Source: Oscarella lobularis
Taxonomy: Eukaryota; Porifera; Homoscleromorpha; Homosclerophorida; Oscarellidae
Length of the DNA stretch: 64,000 nt
Assembly (NCBI RefSeq): GCF_947507565.1
Contig: NC_089194.1
Location: forward strand, 1,922,001 to 1,986,000
Reading direction: 5' to 3'
Shown: positions 13,693 to 26,605 of the stretch, in pieces
How positions within the stretch are numbered: the first letter of the stretch is position 1
How the letters are laid out: every line of letters starts with the position of its first letter
The notes under the pieces: model-generated
Told to the model about the DNA's origin: nothing
The model's input: only the letters and a program-made list of their open reading frames with translations
Databases searched by the model: none
Translations under genes and position numbers: made by a program

Positions 13693-16600
13693 ATGGAATG
13701 GCCACGCGACCTATGCGACGACCTGGACGACTTCCGCCTGGAACGATCGATTCGAAGCGTAAAGGTCAAGAAAACGAACTCGAAACGCTTCGAAAGCGAC
13801 AAAATAGCAATCAAACTCATTCTAGACTCAGGAAGAGATCGAAAAGCTAAGCATAGACGAAAAACTGAGTCCGATAGCTCGAACATTTCATCTTCTAAAG
13901 TAAGTGTCTTTGAAATCAAAAGGACGCGTATCTTAGTGCGAAAACGTCGACGTTTTACCGTTTTCGATAACGCGCGCGCGCTCTCGCGTTCTCATAGAAA
14001 CGGTCAGGACGTGCAGAAAGTGAACGCCGTTTCCATGGTGCCGCGTCTAATGAAAGAAAACGAGTTCGATACGCAGCGAAAGATTTTACCGAAGATTTGC
14101 GTACGATATAATTTTTTCAATTTCATTTATGAATTGGAAATTATTAGGATATGTTGGATTCGTCGCCGGCGGAAATTCATCTCGCTTCCGCTTTGGCGTT
14201 TCGTTGTCTTGTCAATGAAAATCTCATTGCGCCGCATCTGTTTGCCAAGAATTGCCTAGCAACTATTCTAGCAGGACTTGACAATAAGGATACAAGTAGA
14301 TATGGAGATGAATGAAATGTCTTATTGCTACTCTGTGTCTAGGTGTATCTAAAGAGTGGCTGAGGACTCTCCTTGTTGCTATTGGCTACTTTCCCAAAGA
14401 CATTCTCAAGAGAGAGGCATTCACTCATCATGTGTCTTATGTGTGTCTATTTCTTTATGTGAGTGTATCTAGATGTTGGGCTTGGCTTTGACTAAAGGCC
14501 AACTCTCTCAATCCGTTTCATCTCGTTTGGCAAGTTGCGAAATTTTGGGAAAAATGTCCACGAAATTCGACTCTTTCTGGTCACATGACTAGCCTGGTTT
14601 CTTCCCCCTATTGAATCAATATTGATTTAGGATTAAAAAGGAGATATTTGGATTGGCTACGTCATTGTGTCAAGATGTGGATTACGACGTCAGATCGTGC
14701 ATGTGTAGGCAATTGAAATCAATAGCCCACGGCCTGGGGTAAAAATAAAAAATTAAATAAGATATAAGTATTTAATTAATTTATAAGACGTGAGTTGACT
14801 GCAAGTCTCGTCTTCCCGGAAATAATTGAACTAATGAAAGATGAAGAGTGTAGTGTAAGAATTTCCAGTATAGAGACTCTGGCTGAGATTTTGGATTTAC
14901 TAGACGAAAGTAATTAATTAACGCTTCTATTTATTCTATAATTGCAAGAGACTGATTCTGTAGATATTATGACGTCAAAAGTGATTCCTTTGGTGCACCA
15001 ATTCATTTCCTCTTCCATGGCAACGAAAGATCAAGCACTTCCGGTAGTGTGTCAACTTTACGGAAAATTTTGTCACGTGACTAAGAGTAAAAAGCAAATA
15101 TTTCAAAAAAATAAGACGATTTTTTTTGATTTTTTAGAATTGATGAGTGATGAGCAAAAAGACTCTTTTATTGATATCTATAGAAAATTGTGCGGTTGGC
15201 ATGGTAGCAGCGCGACGGGGGGTCCTCCCAAAGTCACCTCGAAATCTTCTGTAAAAATAATTTTTAATTAGTATTGATATTATTGATTTTTTTATTTTAG
15301 GGTCAGCCCACGTCTGGCTCTTCTATTGATGTCAATGCGGAGTGTAGAAGACGTTGTGCCTACAATTTTCCAGTGGGTGAAACTGGAGTAGTTTTAATTG
15401 ATATTGAATTCTATATGTTTAGGCTATGCTATTGTTTGTGGAGAGTCAGAATTTCGTCAAGGAGCTAAGCGCGTCATTTCATAGTCTCTGCACAGATAAA
15501 CACGCACAAATACGCAGAACAATAGCACTAGGATTCCACGAAGTAGAGACACCCTCCTCATAGTAGAAATCAACTCCAATCTCCTAATTAAATAGGTAGC
15601 AAAGGCTTTGGGTCATTCTCTCGTTATTTCCGTAAAGAGAGAACTAATATTACTCATGAAAGATCCGTCATTAGAGGTAGAATTTTAAATTAAATATTTT
15701 GATTTTATTAATCCCATTGATATAAATAGGTCCTTCAAGGTCTAGTTCCCCATCTAGGAGACTCTCTAAAACTTTTCGCTCAACACCTCGGCCTAAACAA
15801 AGTGACGTCACAAAAATAATAAATATTCTTATTGATTTTTTCTGTGACGTCAGACTCAGGGTTTACCCGATTTCGTTTCCCCGCTCGTCGCTCTCGACGC
15901 GACGGCGATGAAATTCCCCGCGTGGCGACTCCACGAAGCCGTTTTGAAACAATTCTCGTGTCTCCCCGACTGTCTCACCTCCGATCAGATCTACTTCAAG
16001 TTCATACCGCGTCTTTTCAAAATTATTTCCACTAGGGTTAGGAATACGTGTATCTATAGGTGGTACATACGGGAATGCATTCGTTTTCTATAGTTTGTTT
16101 TGCCTGTAAAATTGGCCGCCTGCAAGACTCTTTGCGTTATAATACGACACAATAGAAAACTAGAGCAAAGGCAGGAAATGTGTCATAGGCTAGTAGAAGG
16201 TACTCTTTAATTAATTAATTTATTATTATTGATTTTTAAATTTAGAATTGGGCGCGTCGAAATCGTACCGAAATCGTCTTTTGTTTATTGATTTGTGTAT
16301 TATTTTAATGGAAGTCTTCTCCAAGCACTTCTTCAAGGAAGTCTTTTTTGAATATATTTTAGTATTAGCCAAGGTAAAGATATATAGTATGTCTTTTCAT
16401 ATACGTAATTTTTTTTGAATTTTTTTAGGATCCCGTTGCCAATGTCAGATTGAAATTGTGTCACGTTCTTCCCAAATTAAAAAGACTTTTAAAATTGCCG
16501 ACGGATCGTCTTCTCTTACAGCAACTTGAAACCGTCATTCGCCATTTGTTGGCTTCCGAAAAGGATAAGGACGTTGCTATGGGGATAAGGGAAGCCATTG

Positions 16601-17277
16601 TGGAATTGGATGGAATCGAGATTCCAATGGAAACGGTTTGGGGGATAAATAAAATTATTTATTTATTTAGCGCGCGCACGTGTAATTTTAGATTAATCGA
16701 AAATCATTTTTTGAAGAGGATGTAATAGATACGAAGAAGGAAGAGGAAGAGAGGCTATTGATAATAAAGGTAAGGTATTCATTCATCCATTCATTCATTG
16801 TTAATAAATAAATAACGTGTTTAGGAGGAAGAAGAGAACGCGCGCGAGGCAGCGGAAGCGATGAAATCCGGGAAACAAGAGATTCCCAAGAAACGGAAAT
16901 CCGGGAAGTCGGTTAAAGATAGTCCTCGAAGCGGCAGCCAATCGTCGACGGGCGGCACGTCAAAGAAATCGTCGACGTCTAAAACGCCGCCAGTCGCTCA
17001 CAAAACGAGCGTCGGTGTAACGAAAGCTAAAATGGCGGCGGCAGGGGCGTCCACTGGAAAGCGTTCCCCCTCGGGGGGCCTCAATTCGAAGGCGACTAGT
17101 CCGTCGATTCCCTCTCACTTGAAAATCGGCGGTGCAACGCGTCCTTCGTCTAGTTCTCCGCGATTGCCAAACATAAAGAGGTGAAAATTTTATTTTTCTT
17201 TGCTCTAAACGTTTATTTGTGTATGTAGCGTCGACGCTTCATCGTCTCGTAAAACGACGATTAAACACAACAGTTGA
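13693..17277 (+). CDS. PPP4R4: PPP4R4-type regulatory subunit of protein phosphatase 4 (HEAT-repeat protein), 18 exons
   Basis: Exons: 13693-14100, 14148-14295, 14343-14416, 14473-14579, 14631-14738, 14788-14909, 14949-15250, 15301-15372, 15423-15542, 15596-15676, 15730-15801, 15854-16036, 16094-16199, 16246-16373, 16429-16635, 16692-16769, 16825-17180, 17229-17277. The phases fit, giving about 906 residues, close to the vertebrate protein. Diagnostic stretches include GQDVQ in the first exon, LCQDVDYDVRSCMCRQL, MKDEECSVR, SDQIYFKF and DPVANVRLKLCHVLPK. These are HEAT-like helical repeats followed by a Ser/Lys/Pro-rich basic tail ending SRKTTIKHNS. The family binds the PP4 catalytic subunit in the cytoplasm. 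The intron after exon 3 starts with GC. The middle of exon 1 (Lys/Arg-rich, about residues 25-90) is not conserved and may hide an extra intron. Confidence 0.9.
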
Positions 17278-17487
17278 GTAGGTAACGACATAAAAAAAAT
17301 TAACCGCGACGGGCGATCTTTTTTTTGTAATCTTATTCGCTACCTAGCGCGCTTTCTACTGTAGGAGAACGTCACAATCACGTGATCGTTGTGGTATCTG
17401 GTCTGCTCTCCTTGAGTCGATTTTCCTCCTCCTCTCCTCTGCTAGCTACGTCCAAGCGAAACCGACTCGTCGCCAATCGTCTTCGTC

Positions 17488-20455
17488 ATGTCGAAGCGAG
17501 CGAAAGGGTAAGAGAAGAAACGAGTCTGCGAACGTAAAGAGTAGAGAGAGAGAAAGGGGAGGGAGAAAAAAGAACGAAAACGCGACGATCCCCGTACGTA
17601 TATCGCACTTGAACGCGTCTCTCACCTTAGAAAAGCGCGCTTCGGAACGACACATCAAGCAAATCGGTAAGAACAAGAATAATCGTCGTCATCGCGTTCG
17701 TCGTTCCCACATTTCCCTCGGGATTCTCTCGACAGAATAACAATTCGCTCGCGTTCTCGCATTCGCGCGCGCGCGCACGATTCCCCTTCTATCGTTCGTT
17801 CTTTTTTCCTAGTCGCGAAACGTCGCGCGTCGCCGCGAAGATGCGTCGCGAGCACGAAAACGCGGAAATCTACGAACTGGCGCGTCTCCTTCCTCTTCCT
17901 TCGGCAATTACGTCCCAACTCGACAAGGCGTCCATATTGCGAATTACGATCAGTTACATTCGAATGAAGATGTTCTTCGATAAGGGTACATAGGGAGGAG
18001 TTCGAGCGAGGGGAGGGGGGGCCCCCTTTCATCGCCTTTTTTTTTTCCTTTTAGCCGATCGCGGTTGGCGCGACGGTTCAGTCATTCTTCATCCTCTAAC
18101 GCGCTTTGCGTCTGTTCTCCCGCCGCCGCCACCGCCCACACTTTCTACGGCTTCGACGACGTCATCTGAGTGTACGTTGATTGGTCCATTGGTCGTTTGT
18201 GTCGTCACAATGATTACGTATAGCTACGATCGCCTCGCAGATCAGTCAATACATGGTCCAAGCGTTGGAGGGATTTATTCTCGTTGTCTCCTGTTCCGGA
18301 TCCGTTCTCTACGTTTCCGAAACCGTTTCCGCCTATTTGGGTCTATCTCAAGTGAGTCGTCGCCGCAAATCCTCTTCCCTTCCCCTAATGTTTCTAATTA
18401 ATTGAGGTGGATTTGATTGGTCGGTCGCTGTTTGATTACTGCCACGCCTCCGATCACGACGACTTGAGAGACAATCTCAATCCGTCGCGTTTTTGTCGAA
18501 CCGAACGACGTCTCTTTGAATTGGAGACGCGAGAGGAACAACATATGTTTCTTCAGTCGGGTCAGTAAACTTCCTTTGGCGCACGCGCGCGCGCGCGCAT
18601 CTCTCATGTGTCCCTTGTCTAATTTTAGATTCTTCTTCATCCGGGAATATTCATTGTACTGTTGATCATAGAGAATCCGATTTCGATCGGAATTTCTTTA
18701 TTCTGGTGAAGAATATTTTGAGTAAGAAAGGCGGCGAGAAGAGTGGGATAAAGTGTCCCGGATACAAGGTAATTCAAATGGTGGGAAAGATGCGATTTCA
18801 GCGTAGTTCGTCGCCACGGCAACGCTGTAACCCGGATAATTGTCTGGGTTTATTGGCCGTGTGCAAACCGCTGGACCCGCCCACCATGACAGAAATCTGT
18901 CTCCTTGGCAACTGCTTCATGTCGAGACACAGTTTGGATATGAAATTCATATTCTGCGATTCAAGGTAAGGAAGAAGAAGTATAGATAAATAATATTTAA
19001 TTATTATTTGTGAAGGATTTCTCATTTGGTTGGCTATGATCCAGCTGATATGTTGGGCAAAGTTGTCTATCATTTTCATCATCCCAATGACATGTCCACC
19101 ATAGCAGGATGCCATACAAATCGTAAGTCAAAATTGACTATATATCTATATATCTTTTTTCTCTTAGTTATTGCTAAGGGTCAATCTGTGAGTAAATCGT
19201 ATCGTTTTCTCACGCGCGACGGCCAATGGATGTGGCTACAAACGAGCGCAACAATCGCCTATAATAGCCGTTCCCAACGCGCCCAATACATCACGTGTCT
19301 CAACTACGTAGTCAGGTAAAATAAGTATATATATATATGCAATTTCTCTTATTGCGTCACAGCGAGGAGAAGATCGAAAATGACGCGAGAGCCGAAGAAA
19401 AAGAAGCGCTACCATCGTCGTCCATGGAAACGGATTCGACGGGAGCGGACACCCTTCGACCGACCGTAGATCTCACGCGAGGAAAATCCTCCTCTTCGAA
19501 TTCATCCAAAACAAAATGTCGAAAACAGGCGGCGGCGCGAGTTCCTCCTCTACAGTATCCTGTTCCCCCGCCCCCGCCTCCTCCATCTACGTCATCTTCC
19601 ATCAAACTCCCTCAAGGAATTCCACCTCTTAGTTGTTCGTCGCTCACTCCCATGCCGTCGGACGGCTCGCGATGCGCCGAAGTCGAGTTATTCGATCAGG
19701 ATCCCAAGTTATTGGGCGAAGCAATCGCCGCTCCCTATCGTAAGAGCAGTAATGAGAAACAGCGCGAGGGTGGCGTGCCGGCGGCGGAGAGCGTGGGCGC
19801 TAGTAGCGGCGCCACTGTCACGTACGTTTTCACTGATATTCCGCCGCAACTCGTCACCAATGGAGGCGTGAGCGATAAAGTCTTATTGGGCGGGGATAAG
19901 AGGAAGAAAGCCGCTGCCGTGGCGACGATGCGGAAGAATGGAACGTCGGGGAAACATCCGGTTGTGACGGAGAAGAAATCGAACAAAGAGTCGACAAACG
20001 GTAATCAATAAGAGAAAGAGATATATATGTATATATATGGTCCCCCAGATGATGAAAGTCTGAATATGATGGAATCAAATGGGGACTTGGCTTTAGTCGA
20101 AGGTCCTCTCAGTCTTCCTGAAGGCATGGAATGGCAATGGTTCGACATCGATAAGATGATGGATCCGGCTCTTCCGCCGCCGCCGCCTCCGCCTCCGCCG
20201 CCGCCGCCACTGCCGCCACAACAACAGCTATCATCTCATGAATCTAATTGCGGTGTGGGCGTCATTGCATCATCGCAAATGTCTCTTCCGCCTCTCCTCT
20301 ATTCGCAGCCGTCCCAACAACAATCTCGACTCTATAATCATCGCTCTTCTCCGCACGTTAGCGCTAATGGAAGTTTGAATGGTTTCCCTAGTCGCGATTG
20401 TCAGATGAGGATTTCTCCTCAATCTCTCATGCAGCCCCAGCAGCAGTACATGTAA
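17488..20455 (+). CDS. Class I bHLH-PAS transcription factor (SIM/NPAS1-3/HIF-alpha group), about 10 exons
   Basis: Exons: 17488-17507, 17813-17985, 18055-about 18190 (3' end uncertain), 18241-18351, 18407-18559, 18629-18965, 19016-19122, 19168-19315, 19363-20000, 20049-20455. The first exon has only 20 coding bases (MSKRAKG). The basic helix-loop-helix follows ([19 protein letters not shown], then [12 protein letters not shown]), closest to the SIM/NPAS3/trachealess type. PAS-A ([18 protein letters not shown]) and PAS-B ([15 protein letters not shown] to [11 protein letters not shown]) are complete, then a long low-complexity tail with Pro- and Gln-rich runs. Such proteins pair with ARNT and bind DNA in the nucleus. 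I see no LxxLAP hydroxylation motif, so a HIF-like oxygen degron is not supported. The exact subfamily needs a tree. Confidence 0.88.
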
Positions 20456-20689
20456 AATAAACAAGGATTTGACGTTCACTCTCTTCTTCTTTTCCCCCTT
20501 TTTGCACGCGCGAATATATATCTCTATATAAAATTATGACGTACGTAAATATATATATAGGAGGAGGACACCGATTAATTTGTTGGCTATCTTTTAATTT
20601 CTCTCTTGTTTATAAATTTGTCGCGGGGACTTTTATGTAGATAATAGATCTTTTTCTCTCTCGCACGCTATGTCTACATACAGTGTACT

Positions 20690-20985
20690 ACATACACCTG
20701 CACCTGACTTACAGCTCAGCTGCGCCTGCTGCGCCCACGTATGACAGTTCTAAATTCCCGGATTAGACGACCACCGCCCCCATTTTTCAAATCTTGAAAA
20801 ATGGGGGCGGTGGTCGATTATTCCGGGCACTTATGACGCCACATCCGGGATATAAATGCCCGGATTAGTTGACCACCGCCCCCATTTTCCAAGATTTGAA
20901 AAATGGGGGCGGTGGTCAACTAATCCGGGAACTTAGAACGGTTATATACGTGGGCGCAGCAGGGCTCAGTAAGTTCAGGTGTATA
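20690..20985. mobile_element. Foldback element with nested hairpins (MITE-like)
   Basis: Inverted outer ends (left ATACACCTG through GCTGCGCCCACGTAT at about 20692-20741; right the complement, ATACGTGGGCGCAGC through CAGGTGTAT, at about 20946-20985) enclose two internal palindromes at 20757-20826 and 20859-20930. Each internal palindrome has arms of about 30 bp containing GACCACCGCCCCCATTTT and its complement. No ORF is inside. The structure fits a non-autonomous foldback or MITE; I could not fix a target duplication. Confidence 0.7.
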
Positions 20986-22302
20986 CCAATTTGTCAAGAA
21001 CTGAAGGGAACAAGATCTTTATTTCATACACTGAGCACTAACTACTCCACTGAGAAACTACTCTCTATATATGATGAGTCTGTCTTTCATCCGTCTGCAA
21101 TTGATCCAAGAAGTTAGTCGACATCAGGTTGTTGCAATTTGTCCAGCCTGCCTGCGATCTCAAGCAACTGAGTGGCTCCTGAAACTTGCCACCAGTTCTC
21201 CGCACAGCTTCATACCTAAACAAGATTTTGACCTGAGAACTACACATATACACTTCACAGTCATTCTGAACCGTTCAAATGAGACCGTGAACTATAATTC
21301 ACGGTTTTTCACTCAAATGAGACCGTGAACATGGTTTTGGAGCCATTTTCAACTGAACACAAGATTTCAACTGTGAACTCTTCCGTGGACAAAAGAAGAG
21401 GTTTGGAGGTAATTTTAACCGTTACACTCTAGTTTGCGGTTTTGGGGGCAATTTTCAACCATGAACTTAATTAACAATCCTGTTCTATAACTGAGTAGGA
21501 CATACGAAAAGGACAACGTTTAGACTATACCAAGAGCTCTTACAAAAAAGAAAAGGCATCTCCTAATACATCGGATGATGATAGGCATCATTCCATTGAT
21601 TTATCGATTTTACAATAGCTATTTGCATTTCAACGAGACCTATAATTAATTGGAGACTTGCCGTACCTTACTCTAAGCCGAACGTGCTTCCTATTCCTAT
21701 GTGATTGTCCGAATGCGAGATCGCGAGGAGAGGCCCCCTTTTCGACATCGTGCTTCCTAGACGTTCATCCGAATGCAATCCGAAGCGCGCGAGACCGAAT
21801 TCGCTCGAAAAGATCGTAAGAGGGCCCCCTTTCGACATTTCGACGTTGCGGTCACAGAGCCGTCAGAAAGTATGTAGAAAGCTTCCATGAATCGTACGAG
21901 CCTCACATTCGTCCCAATTTTGATCAAAAAAGCCTGTTCACAACAGCTAAGTCTCTGTTTTAGCTTGCATTCGCTAAGACAGAAGCTCAGACTTACCGGT
22001 GCAAGCGATGAGCTTGAAAATGAGCCGAAGTCGTCATCCTAAGGACGCAGCTCTCAAAATTGAACACTACGAAGCTGCACTGTACGTTCTTTTTGCGGCA
22101 TAGCTCGCGAGAAATCCTTCGAAACGTTGCTCTTCGATAAGCGAAATGCCCGGATACACCTAGAAGACGCTGAATCACATCGGGTAAATGACCTAGTAAA
22201 ACATTCAAAAACATAAAAGCAAACAAGAGACTACAGAGTAGCTAAAAAGAACATCGCCTATGCTAAAATATTTGCAGGGAAGTAGAAGTAATAATCAATA
22301 AA
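20986..22302. other. Intergenic stretch without a recognised gene
   Basis: The part from about 21857 to 22230 is a diverged copy of the flank found 3' of the other kinase paralogue (about 41185-41520), including CTTGCATTCGCTAAGACA and the run after it, so it belongs to the segmental duplication unit. From 20986 to 21850 I see only short ORFs with no recognisable domain and a short direct repeat containing ATGAGACCGTGAAC (about 21280-21330). Confidence 0.6.
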
Positions 22303-25300
22303 CTAGAGCCAAGGTTCCTTCACTAGATGCACCTTCCCTCCCCCGTACACCTTACCCTTTACCATTCTCTTTGCCGGACACCTTCTGTACTCCTGGTCCG
22401 ACTTCTGAACGGCGATCAATTGCGACAGGCACTCACCAATCAAAGGCCTCTCACGAGGACCTTGTTTCACCATCCCAAGACCGAGCCTCTTGATGGGAGG
22501 ATGACGAACACTCGTTGCCTGAGCCATTCTCTTCGTCGGAGCCGGTTCTCGACCAGTCATCAACTCAATAAACGTAACGCCGAGACTATAGACGTCTGCC
22601 ATTTTCGTGTTGTGCTGAGTCGATCTTTCCGGAGCCAAATAATTAGGACTCATTGGTCCAGCGGATAAACTAGAGTGATCAGAGAAACGCGCTGCTCCTA
22701 AATCGCAGATTTTCGCCTCCATCAATGACGTGACGACGACGTTGGTCGATCGGATGTCTCCATGAAGAATATTGAGGCCGTGAAGATAGCGGACTCCAGC
22801 TGAGCAGCCCACGGAGACGTCCACTTGTTCTCGTAGAGTAAGGGTACCTTCTGCTGCTTTGATGACGTCGCTAAGAGATCCCTCTAGTAATTCCGAGAGA
22901 ATGCTAAGAGGAATTCCGTCCTGAGAAATGACGCCGAGGAGTGAGACGACGTTGGGATGATGAACGTGGCTGCAGATCGAGATTTCTTGCTCGAGACGTT
23001 CGCGATATGTATCGACGCGAAGGAAATCGAAGAAGGTTTTGACGGCCACTTGGCAACCGCGCCAATGACCAACGCGAACCTCTAAACAAGAAAAATATAT
23101 AAGTAATGAATTAGTATTCAGCAATTTACCGCCGTAGGCTCCTCCGCCGAGTTTGATGCCGCTCTGTTCAATTTCCGTTGAAGGAACTTTGAGGATTTCT
23201 TCGTATTTGCTTAAATTTTTCTGTGCTTCTTCAGCCACGAGTCTTGCTTCGTCGTATTCTTGTTTTGCTTCGTCACGTTCTTGTTTCAGTTGAGAGCACT
23301 CTCTTGCCATCTGAGTTCGTATTTGAGCATTTTCTTCGGTTAATTGAGACGATACTCTAGCGTTTTGTGCCTGCAAGTCAGCGAATCTTCTCCTCTCTTG
23401 TCCTAAGCATAAATAAATAAATGTGCAATGCCAAGAGGGGTATAACTTCATACGTAGATCGGCTTCTGCTCGTTCACGAAGCTGCTGTAAATCTCTCTGC
23501 GTTTTCTCAAGGTCTCCCAAGAGTTTATCCTTTTCTGCCTAAAATGAAAACGATCTTATAATAAATACGATCAAATAATATGAAAAACCGAGAAATAACC
23601 AATTGAATAACGCAGAACGTTAGAAATTAGCTTCAGTATCAATACTATGTAACTGCTCCTCGAAAAATTGAACTCACTCACCTCCAGTCGTAAGATCTTC
23701 TCTCTTAACTCGCTTTCAGCTTCTGGGTCATCCTAAAACATCAATATTAACCAGTTAGACAAATACTTTTCTCAAAAACTTACTCTTGGTTGAGAAAAAA
23801 TCTTCACAAGATCTTCTTTCATTTTAAAATGTTTTTGACGATCAGCTATTTGCAACGTTCCCTCTCCAGCCTAGAATGATACAATCAAATAATAAGGAAA
23901 AGCGAGAAATAAGCAATTTTTAACGTAGAACGTTAGAAATTAGCTTCAGTATCAATACTATGTACCTGCTCCTCGAAAAATTGAACTCACTCACCTCCAG
24001 TCGTAAGATCTTCTCTCTTAACTCGCTTTCAGCTTCTGGGTCATCCTAAAACATCAATATTAACCAGTTAGATAAATAATTTTCTCAAAAACTTACTCTT
24101 GGTTGAGAAAAAATCTTCACAAGATCTTCTTTTATTTTAAAATGTTTTCGACGATCAGCTATTTGCAACGCTCCATCTCCAGCCTAGAATTCCCATTTAT
24201 TTCAAACCAAATCTTGCACGACGCCTTACGTTGTTTTTTGCATCAATGTTGCAACCTTTATTAACTAAAAGATCAACAACGGAGACGTTGCCATAGAAAA
24301 CAGCCTGAAGAAGAGGCGTTCTTCCCCACTAATACCAAACAATAACTGAAAAACTCAATAGGAGCTCGGCATGAAGACCTGATTACGAGCTTCGATGTCA
24401 GCTCCAGCTGAAATCAAGTATTCGGCCATTTCAACGTGATCACACTGACAAGCCCGATGCAGAGACGTAGAGCCATTCTAAAAACATTAAACAAACCCGT
24501 CAAATATTGATCAGCAACTAATACAACAATTCCACAATACATTGATAATCTCTTTAGTAATACTGTTAAAATAGAATCAATAACGATTGATGTTTATATA
24601 GCTGACTGTCATGCTTGTGACTCAACCTACTAACAAAAAATAACAGTCTTACTTGATTAGCTTCATTGACATTCAATCCCAATCCAATGAGTCGCTTGAC
24701 AATTTTCAAATGACCTTTCTGAATCGCACATCCCAATGCTCCACCGCCAGTCTACAAACTCTGTAAGCAGTTACAACCTTCAACATATTTTCACCTACTT
24801 CGTCTTTGGCATGAATATTGCACCCTTTCTCAATCAAAACATTCATTGGTTCTTCTGCTCCGTACAAAGCCGAGTTAAGAAAAGGCGTTCTTCCAAACTA
24901 ATTATTTACAAACAATATGATTATTGATACCCAATCAATACAATGTACGTCATTACCTTATTAAGAGCTTCAATGTCAGCTCCAGCTGAAATCAAGTATT
25001 CGGCCATTTCAACGTGATTCTTCTTACAAGCCCGATGAAGAGAAGTAGAGCCATTCTAAAAACATTAAACAAACCCGTCAAATATTGATCAGCAATTAAG
25101 ACAACAATTCCACAATACATTGATTATCTCTTTAGTAATACTGTTAAAATAGAATCAATAACGATTGATGTTTATATAGCTGACTGTCATGCTTGTGACT
25201 CAACCTACTAACAAGAAATAACATTCATACATGATTAGCTTCATTGACATCCAATCCCAATCCAACGAGTCGCTTGACAATTTTCAAATGACCTTTCTCA

Positions 25301-26605
25301 CTCGCAAGTCCCAATGCTCCATTGCCATACTACAAACTCTGTAAGTAGTAACAACATTCAACATATTTTCACCTACAACGGCCTCTGCTTTGGCATGAAT
25401 ATTGCACCCTTTCTCAATCAAAACATTTAATGTTCCTTCTGCTCCATAGAAAGCTGCTTCTAAAAAAGGCGTTCTTCCAAACTAATTATTGACAAAAAAT
25501 ATTCTCATTGATACACAATCAATACAATGTACGTCATTACCTTACTAACAGCTTCGATGTCAGCTCCAGCTGAAATCAAGTATTCGGCCATTTCAACGCG
25601 ATTATCCTTACAAGCTCGATGCAGAGAAGTAACACCTTCCTAAAAAGTAAACAAACCCGTCAAATATTAATTAATCGGCAATACATACTGCTAAAATAGA
25701 ATCAATAACGATTGATGTTTATATAGCTGACTGTCATGCTTATGACGCAATCTACTAACAAGAAATAACTTTCCTACTTGATCAGATTCATTGACATCCA
25801 ATCTCAATTCAACGAGTCGCTTGCCAATTTTCAAATGACCATTCTCACTCGCAAGTCCCAATGCTCCATCGCCATACTACAAACTCTGTAAGTAGTAACA
25901 ACATTCAACATATTTTCACCTACTTCGTCTTTGGCATGAATATTGCAATCTTTCTCAATCAAAACATTCATTGTTCCTTCTGCTCCGTACAAAGCGGCGT
26001 TAAGAAAAGGCGTTCTTCCAAACTAATTATTGACAAACAATATGATTATTGATACCCAACCAATACAATGTACGTCATTACCTTATCAAGAGCTTCAGTG
26101 TCAGCTCCAACTGAAATCAAGTATTTGGTCATTTCAGCATCGCGTGCCAAATGAAGTGCACTAGAATCCCACTAAATCAAAAAGCAAATATTACTTGTAT
26201 CTTCTACTGCCACTGCATCTTTTCCCTACGCTACTTCAAGTGACATTCTCTCACGAACGTCAGAAACGTGACCACAACAATTTTAGCGCTCCTACTCTCT
26301 AATGTCAAAGGTGGAAGTCAGTCTACTTGAAGAACCTCAATTTTAGTCCCGTTTGGAGTTAGGAGCGCTAATTCGACGTCACGTGATCAGTGAAATTGTT
26401 TTGAGTACCCTCGACTCTCAACTATCCCCTGAACCTCATCTCTCGCTGTTTTCCACTCTTTCGGATAACGTTGAACGAACGAAACGACGAATGACTTGTT
26501 TCCTTCAAAGACAGCGGTGAAAAAGTCTACAGTGAGAAACAACGGTTGGAACCGCGTTCCAGGAAGAAGAGAAACGTGAAAACCCTTAATAGAAGTGTTG
26601 ATCAT
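22303..26605 (-). CDS. Gene A: ankyrin-repeat, coiled-coil, protein kinase
   Basis: Read on the minus strand. The start is the ATG at 26605 (MINTSIKG). A shared N-terminal module (FFTAVFEGNKS then VQRYPKEW) leads into about a dozen ankyrin exons between 26174 and 24200 (for example SSALHLARDAEMTKYLISVG), each about 90-100 bp. A Glu/Gln-rich coiled coil (about 23520-23160) and a kinase domain (to 22303, ending KEPWL) follow. Kinase motifs: glycine loop GGGAYGG, split from the next segment by an intron; VAVK lysine; HGDIRSTN in place of HRD..N; DLG in place of DFG; APERS; SLGVTFIELMTG. The catalytic Lys, both Asp and Asn remain, so activity is plausible. It resembles tyrosine-kinase-like (TKL/RIPK-like) kinases. 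A roughly 300-bp unit (23690-23890 and 23995-24190) is tandemly duplicated here but single in gene D. Exon ends are approximate. Confidence 0.75.
23690..24190 (-). repeat. Tandem duplication of exons before the coiled coil in gene A
   Basis: The block encoding the DPEAESELREKILRLE segment and the LQIADRQKHF ankyrin end occurs twice, about 305 bp apart, with only a few base differences in exons and introns. Paralogue D has it once (about 42955-43155). A recent unequal exchange is the simplest explanation. If both copies are spliced in, the protein gains an extra helix-ankyrin segment. Confidence 0.7.

Noticed and set aside
13900-13996. Possible intron inside the first PPP4R4 exon (GTAAGT at 13900 to AG at 13996)
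   Set aside because: Splicing it would put the conserved GQDVQ segment out of frame, so the exon was kept continuous, although another intron choice cannot be excluded.
19357-20078. Minus-strand ORFs across the bHLH-PAS tail (19357-19605, 19735-19986, 19854-20078)
   Set aside because: Antisense shadows of the Pro/Gln-rich coding exons.
22327-22668. Plus-strand ORFs opposite the kinase exons (22327-22668 and 41629-41931)
   Set aside because: Shadows of the conserved kinase coding sequence on the opposite strand.
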